A stretch of 64,000 nt of DNA from Clostridia bacterium (GTDB lineage: Bacteria; Bacillota; Clostridia; Oscillospirales; Oscillospiraceae): positions 62,001 to 126,000 of the forward strand of contig SAAS01000002.1 of assembly GCA_009929315.1 (NCBI GenBank). Reading direction: 5' to 3'. Made by a program: the position numbers and the translations under genes. Each line of letters begins with the position of its first letter. Position 1 is the stretch's first letter. The notes under the pieces were generated by a model, which saw only the letters and a list, made by a program, of their open reading frames with translations, was not told the origin of the DNA and made no database searches. Positions 58,343 through 64,000 of this stretch are shown one piece after another.

Positions 58343-59171
58343 TTGTCATGTCCTCCTTATAATACTTGATAAACTCGTCCTCAACCGTGCTGTTTTTTAT
58401 CTCAAGACTCTCAAGGTCGAGCTTTGAAAGCTCGGAGATAAGCTCGTTAATATCGCCGGAAAATTCAAGAGTTTTTGTGGCCCCGTCCTTCGTCGTGTAA
58501 GTTACCGTTTGACTGTGCTTAATCTTAAGATTATTCATCTCAAGGAAGTCGACTATCTTGCCATCTTTTATTATGATTACCTTGTCGCAGTGCTTTTCAA
58601 TTTCGCTCAGATTGTGGCTGGAGAGGAAAACGGTTGCGCCCTTTGCCTGCTCTTTTTTAATAAGCTCAAAGAACTTGGTCTGCATAAGAGGGTCAAGCCC
58701 GCTCGTCGGCTCGTCTAGAATGATTATCTCGGCGCTTTTGAGAAGCGCCTGTATGATGGAAACCTTTTTGCGGTTTCCCATGCTCAGCTCCGTAATTTTC
58801 TTTTTAATGTCAAGCTCAAAATAGGCGGCTAGCTCAAGCTCCCGCTCATAGCTCTCGCCCGAAAACTTAAGACAAAGCTTGAACAGCTCCTCGCTTGTCA
58901 CATTTTCGTAATAAGCGCTGTCCGAGGGCATATAGCTCATCACATGCTTGAGCTTCTTTGCGTCCTTCACGGAATCCATTCCGTCAATCGTGATTTTGCC
59001 GCTCGTCGGAAAAATCATGTTGACCATTGAGCGGATAGTGGTCGATTTGCCCGCTCCGTTTTTACCGACAAAGCCGACTATTTCACCCTTTTCGATTGAA
59101 GTGCTGATGTCGTCTACCGCCAGAAATTTGCCATAAGCTTTTGAAAAATGCTCCAGCTCAATTACTGCCAT
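58335..59171 (-). CDS. ABC transporter ATP-binding protein
   Basis: A 278-residue ATPase. Walker A is GKNGAGKSTTIRSMV, the signature region is TELSMGNRKKVSIIQALL, Walker B is IIILDEPTSGLDP and the H-loop is FLSSHNLSEI. The C-terminal extension of about 60 residues (MNNLKIKHSQTVTYT onward) is typical of ATPases paired with ABC-2 permeases. It is cotranscribed with the permease at 57524-58342. Confidence 0.93.
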   Translation of the reverse strand: MAVIELEHFSKAYGKFLAVDDISTSIEKGEIVGFVGKNGAGKSTTIRSMVNMIFPTSGKITIDGMDSVKDAKKLKHVMSYMPSDSAYYENVTSEELFKLCLKFSGESYERELELAAYFELDIKKKITELSMGNRKKVSIIQALLKSAEIIILDEPTSGLDPLMQTKFFELIKKEQAKGATVFLSSHNLSEIEKHCDKVIIIKDGKIVDFLEMNNLKIKHSQTVTYTTKDGATKTLEFSGDINELISELSKLDLESLEIKNSTVEDEFIKYYKEDMTNE

Positions 59172-59230
59172 AATAAAGACCTCCGTTAATTAAAAAGTGC
59201 GCAAAGCAAGCTTCGCGCACATAATTTCAT

Positions 59231-59896
59231 TTATTGCGCTTCTTCAAGATTGATGGCATTGTTAAAAGATGAAAACAAGCTCAGAGTCAATCGCTTTGAA
59301 ACGACATCCCAGTTGACTGCCTTTAGATAAGCGTCAACGTATTCCGCCCTGCGGTTCTGATAATCAAGATAATAGGCGTGTTCCCAAACGTCAATGGTGA
59401 GAAGCGGTTTCAGGTGGTCCTTAAGCGGAGTATCCTGATTCGCAGTACGAACAATCTTCAAATTGGCATCCGCGTCAAATACGAGCCACGCCCACCCCGA
59501 GCCGAATTGTGCCATAGCCGCCTTTTTAAATTCCTCAAGAAAGCTTTCAAAGGAACCGAAGTCCTTTATAATCGCATCCTCAAACTTTTTTGTCGGGACA
59601 GTCTTCCCCGGAGCTGTCAGCGCCTCAAAGTAAAAATCGTGATTAAACACACCGCCTGCGTTATTTGTTACGGCAACCGCGATGTCTGCGGGGAGCTTGT
59701 CAAGACTTTGGAGAATCTCCTCAAGGCTCTTCTTTTTGAAATCCTTGTTGTCCGCAAGCACGTTATTCAGGTTCGTCACATAGGCCGCATGGTGCTTGTC
59801 ATGGTGAAATTCCAAAGTAGTTTTGCTGATGCCGGGTTCAAGTGCCGAGTAGTCATAGGTTAAAGGCGTAAGTTCAAAGGGGTATGCTTTGCTCAT
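59231..59896 (-). CDS. sodA: Superoxide dismutase (Fe/Mn)
   Basis: A 221-residue Fe/Mn-SOD. Metal ligands are in LEFHHDKHHAAYV (His), GGVFNHDFYFEAL (His), and TIDVWEHAYYLDYQNRR (Asp and His). The N-terminal FELTPLTYDYSALEPGIS is normal. It removes superoxide in an organism that otherwise looks anaerobic. The gene is monocistronic between two minus-strand units. Fe versus Mn cannot be decided. Confidence 0.94.
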   Translation of the reverse strand: MSKAYPFELTPLTYDYSALEPGISKTTLEFHHDKHHAAYVTNLNNVLADNKDFKKKSLEEILQSLDKLPADIAVAVTNNAGGVFNHDFYFEALTAPGKTVPTKKFEDAIIKDFGSFESFLEEFKKAAMAQFGSGWAWLVFDADANLKIVRTANQDTPLKDHLKPLLTIDVWEHAYYLDYQNRRAEYVDAYLKAVNWDVVSKRLTLSLFSSFNNAINLEEAQ

Positions 59897-59990
59897 CGAG
59901 TAGTTTTCCTTTCAGAGTCGCGCTCGCAAAGCGGCGCAAGCGAGAATATAGTGAGCTTAGTCTAACATAGCTTATTTCTTTATACAAGGG

Positions 59991-60839
59991 CTATTTTTCG
60001 ATGCCTTGCGAGCCCTCCACCGCCGCGTTATACAACGTGTTCTTGGAGTATCCCGTGTCCTCGGAGGCAAGCTTTGCCGCCTGCTTTAAGGACTTGCCCT
60101 CGCCGCGATAAAACTCCACCCGCTCAAGTGCCTGTGCGAGCGTCATTTCCTGCTCTGAGCTTTTCTCCTTGCCTTTTATGACCAGCACATACTCGCCTCT
60201 CGGTGCGATGTTAGAATAAAGCTCAAGCGCTCCGTCTATTGTTGTGCGCAGCGTTTCCTCGTGAATCTTTGTTATCTCGCGGCAGAGTGAGAGCTCCCGC
60301 TCCCCTCCGAAGGTGTTCTTCAAATCAGCCAGAGTGCCCATCAGCTTGTGCGGTGCCTCGTAGATTATCATTGTGCGCGTTTCGTCCCTGAGGCTTTCAA
60401 GGTGCTCGGCGCGGTTTTTTGTTGAGGTATTAATAAAGCCCTCAAAGGTAAATCTTTGCGTTGGAAGACCGCTGACGGCAAGTGCCGTAACCGCCGCGCA
60501 GGGTCCCGGTACGCTCAGTACGTTTACTCCCTCATTCGCGCAAAGCCGAACCAAATCCTCTCCCGGGTCGCTGATTGCGGGCATGCCCGCGTCCGAAACC
60601 AGTGCTACATTCTCGCCGTTTTTAATGCGCTCAACAATCTTTTCCCCGCTCTGTGTGCGGTTATGCTCAAAATAGCTTATCAGCGGTTTTTTTATACCGA
60701 AGTGATTAAGCAGCTTTATCGTAACTCTTGTATCCTCCGCCGCAATGAAATCGACATTTTTCAGTATTTCAACGGCGCGCGGAGAAAAATCGCCCAAATT
60801 GCCGATTGGCGTTGCGACAAGATATAGTGTTCCGCTCAT
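59991..60839 (-). CDS. rsmI: 16S rRNA C1402 2'-O-methyltransferase
   Basis: A 282-residue RsmI. The tetrapyrrole-methylase fold has LYLVATPIGNLGDFSPRAVE, AEDTRVTIKLLNHFGI and VALVSDAGMPAISDPGE. It 2'-O-methylates C1402 of 16S rRNA using SAM. The C-terminal 50 residues are the RsmI-specific helical domain (LKQAAKLASEDTGYSKNTLY). Its start overlaps the end of the upstream methyltransferase by 4 bases. Confidence 0.95.
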   Translation of the reverse strand: MSGTLYLVATPIGNLGDFSPRAVEILKNVDFIAAEDTRVTIKLLNHFGIKKPLISYFEHNRTQSGEKIVERIKNGENVALVSDAGMPAISDPGEDLVRLCANEGVNVLSVPGPCAAVTALAVSGLPTQRFTFEGFINTSTKNRAEHLESLRDETRTMIIYEAPHKLMGTLADLKNTFGGERELSLCREITKIHEETLRTTIDGALELYSNIAPRGEYVLVIKGKEKSSEQEMTLAQALERVEFYRGEGKSLKQAAKLASEDTGYSKNTLYNAAVEGSQGIEK

Positions 60840-61582
60840 ATTTCATCTCCGTTCGGAGCGAATGCTCCCCTTTTGTAAATCATTTGCGCCTCTCGCGAAT
60901 CTCTGCCGCTTCCGTCGGTTAGAATTAAAGGCGCTTCGATTTTAAGTCCCTTTTTGCCGCCGCGCTTACCCTCAACCAGGACAAGGCTCGGCGCTTTTTC
61001 GCTGCTGTATGAAACCATGCGCAGTCGCTTAGGCTCAATCCCCGCCTCCGTCATCGCAACAAAAATTTCGCTCAAGCGCTCGGGTCTGTGTACGAGCGCG
61101 AAATCTCCGCCCCAACGGAGCACCCATCTAGCCGCGGAGCAAATATCCGAAAGTGTGCAGTTTAACTCTTCACGCGCCATTGCCCTGTGCTCTTTAGGCG
61201 CGCTGTATCCCGAATTTTCGGAGAAATACGGCGGGTTTGAAACAACAAGGTCAAAGCTCGACGCGCCGAAAAGCGCTCGGTGCTCACGCAAATCCCCCGT
61301 AATTATATCCGCTCTGCCGGTAAAGCCGTTTTCCGAGATATTAAGGCGGCTCAAATCCGCAAAATCCGGCTGAAGCTCAACTCCGGTAATTTTAGCCTCG
61401 GAGTTTTTCGCGGCAAGCAGAACGCACAAAACCCCCGCGCCGCTGCCCAAGTCAAGACAGCTGCGCACACGCTTCATATTCGCAAAATCGGCCAGAAGCA
61501 CAGAGTCCGTCGAGAGCTTAAAGCTCTCCTGCGTCTGCATAAATCTCGGGCCTCCGCGCCAAAGCTCGTCAAATGCGCTCAT
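60836..61582 (-). CDS. tRNA1(Val) A37 N6-methyltransferase-like
   Basis: A 248-residue class I methyltransferase. ATG 61582 follows GGAG; seven codons of upstream frame are discarded. SAM motif I is CLDLGSGAGVLCVLLA, and the N6-adenine motif is LVVSNPPYFSE (NPPY). The N-terminus (FKLSTDSVLLADFA) is typical of the TrmN6/YfiC family, and the gene next to rsmI is the usual Firmicutes pairing. It would methylate A37 of tRNA. Confidence 0.88.
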   Translation of the reverse strand: MSAFDELWRGGPRFMQTQESFKLSTDSVLLADFANMKRVRSCLDLGSGAGVLCVLLAAKNSEAKITGVELQPDFADLSRLNISENGFTGRADIITGDLREHRALFGASSFDLVVSNPPYFSENSGYSAPKEHRAMAREELNCTLSDICSAARWVLRWGGDFALVHRPERLSEIFVAMTEAGIEPKRLRMVSYSSEKAPSLVLVEGKRGGKKGLKIEAPLILTDGSGRDSREAQMIYKRGAFAPNGDEI

Positions 61583-61608
61583 TAAACCACTCCAAAATAG
61601 CAAAAATT

Positions 61609-61650
61609 AAAGAGCCTGCCGCAATTAAACCGCATTGCAACAGGCTCTTT
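61609..61650 (-). terminator. Intrinsic terminator of the ferredoxin gene
   Basis: AAAGAGCCTG and CAGGCTCTTT pair, with an inner GCAAT/ATTGC stem. On the minus strand AATTTTTG follows. It lies between the ferredoxin and methyltransferase genes. Confidence 0.75.
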
Positions 61651-61664
61651 GAATGTACGACATT

Positions 61665-61835
61665 CTATTTCTCGGAAATAGCGCCTGTGGGGCAGGTGTC
61701 AACGCATGCTCCGCACTGTAGGCACTTATCCTGATCAATCTCGTAGTGCTCATCGCCCATTGAGATAGCGCCGGCGGGGCAGGCATCTGCGCAAGCTCCG
61801 CAAGCAATGCAGTCGCTGCCGATTACAAAAGCCAT
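61665..61835 (-). CDS. 2[4Fe-4S] ferredoxin
   Basis: A 56-residue clostridial-type ferredoxin that is too short for many gene finders. Cluster motifs are CIACGACADACP and CLQCGACVDTCP, each CxxCxxCxxxCP, with the expected pseudo-twofold symmetry (PAGAIS, PTGAIS). ATG 61835 follows AAGGAGG. It carries electrons in anaerobic metabolism. The promoter is in the gap shared with ctsR. Confidence 0.96.
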   Translation of the reverse strand: MAFVIGSDCIACGACADACPAGAISMGDEHYEIDQDKCLQCGACVDTCPTGAISEK

Positions 61836-62011
61836 ATATGTATCCTCCTTGGTTGAAATGATAATCTCACGTTTGCATTATAACATATACTTTTCGTATT
61901 GCAAGAATTTTATCCTAATTGTTATCAAATTCCCGCAATTGGCTGAAACATCGAGATAATAAGCGAAAGCATGAGCTATGCTTACCTAATTTGGAATAAC
62001 AAGCCCTCATT

Positions 62012-62090
62012 GGTCAGTATAGGTCAAACCAATATTTGCACATTTGACCTTTGCTGACTATTATTATATCAAAGGTCAGTAATAGTCAAA
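62012..62090. promoter_or_regulatory. Three CtsR operator boxes upstream of ctsR
   Basis: Direct-repeat boxes are GGTCAGTATAGGTCAAA (62012-62028), an inverted copy read TTTGACCTTTGCTGACT (62043-62059), and GGTCAGTAATAGTCAAA (62074-62090). They match the heptad-spacer-heptad CtsR consensus. A promoter pair TTGACC (62044-62049) with TATCAA 17 bases on overlaps boxes 2 and 3. The region shows autoregulation by CtsR. Confidence 0.88.
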
Positions 62091-62120
62091 GTGTAACCAA
62101 AATTTTTACGAGGTGACAAA

Positions 62121-62576
62121 ATGGGAACGAGCGATTTGATAGCGAGCTTCATCCTGGATATTATGGAAGATGCGGGCGGAACCGCGGAGCTTTCGCGCCA
62201 AAACCTTGCCGAAAGGTTTTCCTGCGTGCCCAGTCAGATTAACTATGTTATTTCAACCAGGTTTTCTCCCGAACACGGCTACATTGTCGAATCCCGCAGA
62301 GGAGGCGGCGGCTTTATCAGAATAACTCGTGTGCAGGCAAGTCCGCAAAGGCTTATTATGCACACAGTCAATTCCGTAGGCGCAAGTCTTGACCTTCGAA
62401 CGGCGGCGGCTTTTGTATCCAACATGCTCGGCTCTGATGCGTTTGACCTAAAAACAGCGAAGCTCATTATGACAGCGATTAGCGACAGGGCGCTTAGCCC
62501 CATATCCCCCGAGCACCGCGACATCGTGAGAGCATCAATCTTTAAGCAGCTGCTTGTCAGCACTTTGGCAGAATAA
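62121..62576 (+). CDS. ctsR: Class III stress repressor CtsR
   Basis: A 151-residue CtsR. The winged HTH has ELSRQNLAERFSCVPSQINY and the glycine-rich wing SRRGGGGFIRITRV, which senses heat. The C-terminal dimer domain is helical. It represses clp genes through the boxes at 62012-62090. ATG 62121 follows GAGGTG. It leads the operon with mcsA and clpC. Confidence 0.95.
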   Translation: MGTSDLIASFILDIMEDAGGTAELSRQNLAERFSCVPSQINYVISTRFSPEHGYIVESRRGGGGFIRITRVQASPQRLIMHTVNSVGASLDLRTAAAFVSNMLGSDAFDLKTAKLIMTAISDRALSPISPEHRDIVRASIFKQLLVSTLAE

Positions 62577-62606
62577 CGACAAAAAACTATTTTGGAGGTA
62601 AGTATT

Positions 62607-63080
62607 ATGAAATGCGAAAAATGTGAAAACGAAGCTGTATTCCACTATCAGTCAAATATAAACGGCGAAAAAACCGAGTATCATCTCTGCGCGGACTGCG
62701 CTAAGACAGAGGGTCTGGGAGCTATGCTCGAATTTCGCCCGAACGCAATGTTTGACAGTTTCTTCAGAGCGCCCTTCGGCAGTCTCATGGGAAACATGTT
62801 CCGCGAGCCCTTCGGTCTCTTTTCTGACAGTTTCTTCGGCAGAGCGCCGGTTGCCCCGACTTTAGAAGCGCCCAGTGTAAACATCTCTGTGGGCGAGGGT
62901 GAAAATGCGACAGAAACCACACAAAACAAAACGGATAATATACCCGTGGATGCGGGAGAGGAATTCCGTGCACGACGCGAGCTCCATGCCCTCAAGCACC
63001 AGCTTCGTGCAGCAGTCCATGCGGAGGAGTATGAAAAAGCCGCGGAGCTTCGGGATAAAATTCGCTCGCTTGAGAAATAA
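62607..63080 (+). CDS. mcsA: McsA-type UVR-domain zinc protein
   Basis: A 157-residue protein. ATG 62607 follows GGAGG. The N-terminal zinc module is CEKCENEAV with CADCAKTEGL; only one pair of CxxC sites is seen, where Bacillus McsA has two zinc modules. A Phe/Pro-rich linker follows, and a UVR domain closes the protein (LKHQLRAAVHAEEYEKAAEL). In Bacillus it activates the McsB arginine kinase. No mcsB follows here, so its partner is unclear. Confidence 0.88.
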   Translation: MKCEKCENEAVFHYQSNINGEKTEYHLCADCAKTEGLGAMLEFRPNAMFDSFFRAPFGSLMGNMFREPFGLFSDSFFGRAPVAPTLEAPSVNISVGEGENATETTQNKTDNIPVDAGEEFRARRELHALKHQLRAAVHAEEYEKAAELRDKIRSLEK

Positions 63081-63125
63081 TTCCTAAATAACACTCATTT
63101 AAATACCTTTCGAGGAGGAATGTTT

Positions 63126-64000
63126 ATGCGAAACCAAGACAGATTTACCGAGAGAGCACAGATGGCTCTTTCAAAAGCACAGGAAGCAGCGCAGAATATG
63201 GGCCACAGCTATGTTGGAACGGAGCATATCCTCCTCGGAATAGCGGGCGAGGGCGAGGGTCTCGGCGCGAAGATTTTGCGCGACAACGGGCTTGACGACG
63301 CTCTTTTGACCGAACTCGTGGAAAAATATGTGGGCCACGGCACACCCGGCGTCCCCGCGCAGGGTCTGACCCCCGACGCCAAGCGCGTAATTGAGCTGTC
63401 AATAATCGACGCCAACCGTCTGGGACACAGCTACATCGGAACGGAGCACCTTCTTATGGGGCTCCTGCGTGAGCCTGAATGCGCGGGAGCAAGGCTGCTC
63501 TCCTCCACGGGCGTTGACCTAAACAAGATATATACCGACATTGTGAATGTGTTCCGAAGTGCGGATTACCGCCCTGTGCAGCCTGCGCCTCAGGCGGCCT
63601 CCTCCGGGCGCAGCGGCAAAAAAACCGACACCAAAACTCTCGACCAGTTCAGCCGCGATTTAACAGCCGCGGCGCTCGAGGGATCTCTCGACCCCGTCAT
63701 CGGGCGCAGCCGCGAAATACAGCGTGTAATACAAATTCTCTCACGCCGCACCAAGAACAATCCCGTTCTCATCGGAGAGCCCGGAGTCGGCAAAACCGCC
63801 ATTGCGGAAGGTCTTGCGCAAATGGTTTCATCCGGTGACGTTCCCGAGGATTTGCGCGGAAAGCGCATCGTTTCCCTTGACCTCACAGGCATGCTTGCAG
63901 GCACGAAATACCGCGGCGACTTTGAGGAACGCATTAAATCGGCTATTAAGGAAACTCAAAAGGCCGGCGACATTATACTCTTTATCGACGAGCTCCACAC
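63126..64000 (+). CDS. clpC: ATP-dependent Clp protease ATPase ClpC, N-terminal part
   Basis: The first 291 codons of a ClpC-type AAA+ unfoldase, cut by the right edge. ATG 63126 follows GGAGG. Two Clp-N repeats are present ([35 protein letters not shown]), a linker, and the start of the first AAA domain with [16 protein letters not shown] (Walker A) and the beginning of Walker [11 protein letters not shown]. With ClpP it degrades unfolded proteins, and it directly follows mcsA. Confidence 0.94.
   Translation, partial: MRNQDRFTERAQMALSKAQEAAQNMGHSYVGTEHILLGIAGEGEGLGAKILRDNGLDDALLTELVEKYVGHGTPGVPAQGLTPDAKRVIELSIIDANRLGHSYIGTEHLLMGLLREPECAGARLLSSTGVDLNKIYTDIVNVFRSADYRPVQPAPQAASSGRSGKKTDTKTLDQFSRDLTAAALEGSLDPVIGRSREIQRVIQILSRRTKNNPVLIGEPGVGKTAIAEGLAQMVSSGDVPEDLRGKRIVSLDLTGMLAGTKYRGDFEERIKSAIKETQKAGDIILFIDELH

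Noticed and set aside
1..64000. CRISPR array, insertion sequence or rRNA operon
   Set aside because: No regular spaced repeats, no transposase and no rRNA sequence were seen on either strand.

Overview
The window reads as chromosome of an anaerobic, probably spore-forming member of the Clostridia (Oscillospiraceae-like). The evidence is the gene content: khpB/yidC/rnpA/rpmH block, ctsR-mcsA-clpC, DUF1292, BofC-like and GerMN-domain proteins, a CD1247-type protein, SLH domains, a membrane pyrophosphatase and TTG/GTG starts behind strong GGAGG sites. Lineage is inferred from gene content only; there is no rRNA here.

Layout. 1-8042 (minus strand): packaging, head and contractile-tail genes of a phage-like element, running from small terminase at the right edge to tail tube and a cut-off gene at the left edge. 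8043-8709: non-coding, with a phage-side promoter, short direct repeats, two terminators and an unidentified structured RNA of about 284 nt with its own promoter. 8710-16770: DUF1292 and BofC-like genes, a class A PBP, acyl carrier protein, the khpB-yidC-yidD-rnpA-rpmH block and a queT/queH pair. 16902-25963: cell-envelope and sporulation-type genes (SLH/L,D-transpeptidase fusion, dCMP deaminase, proC, D,D-carboxypeptidase, comEA-like, a two-component pair and a GerMN lipoprotein). 25999-30256: metY, yqeG, Xaa-Pro peptidase, efp and a Cys/His-rich metal-binding-type protein. 30453-36726: a GNAT protein, envelope/glycan genes, and a DUF2089-led membrane-stress-type operon in which one gene is frameshifted. 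36799-45039: H+/Na+-pyrophosphatase, then a branched-chain amino-acid (LIV) ABC operon ending in a cytidylate-kinase-like gene. 45113-53822 (minus): a P5CR-like protein, a PilZ glycosyltransferase, and a five-gene polyamine operon (speA, speE, carboxynorspermidine dehydrogenase, nspC, aguB) with a long structured leader. 54410-57462: tRNA-Leu(CAA), then copA-csoR-copZ with two CsoR boxes. 57524-61835 (minus): ABC-2 exporter, superoxide dismutase, rsmI, trmN6-like methyltransferase, ferredoxin. 62012-64000: three CtsR boxes and ctsR-mcsA-clpC (clpC cut by the window end), without mcsB.

Functional links. The polyamine operon encodes parts of two spermidine routes (aminopropyl transfer and carboxyspermidine). 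The copper operon is self-contained: sensor, pump and chaperone under one operator. The LIV operon carries all five transporter parts and has a terminator hairpin between the abundant binding protein and the permeases. The strongest candidates for undescribed biology are the RNA at 8351-8634 and the speA leader, where complementary arms interleave in pseudoknot order just ahead of an intrinsic terminator. The phage-like cluster lacks any visible lysogeny gene on its exposed side, so a domesticated or gene-transfer-like particle is possible, but most of the element lies outside the window.
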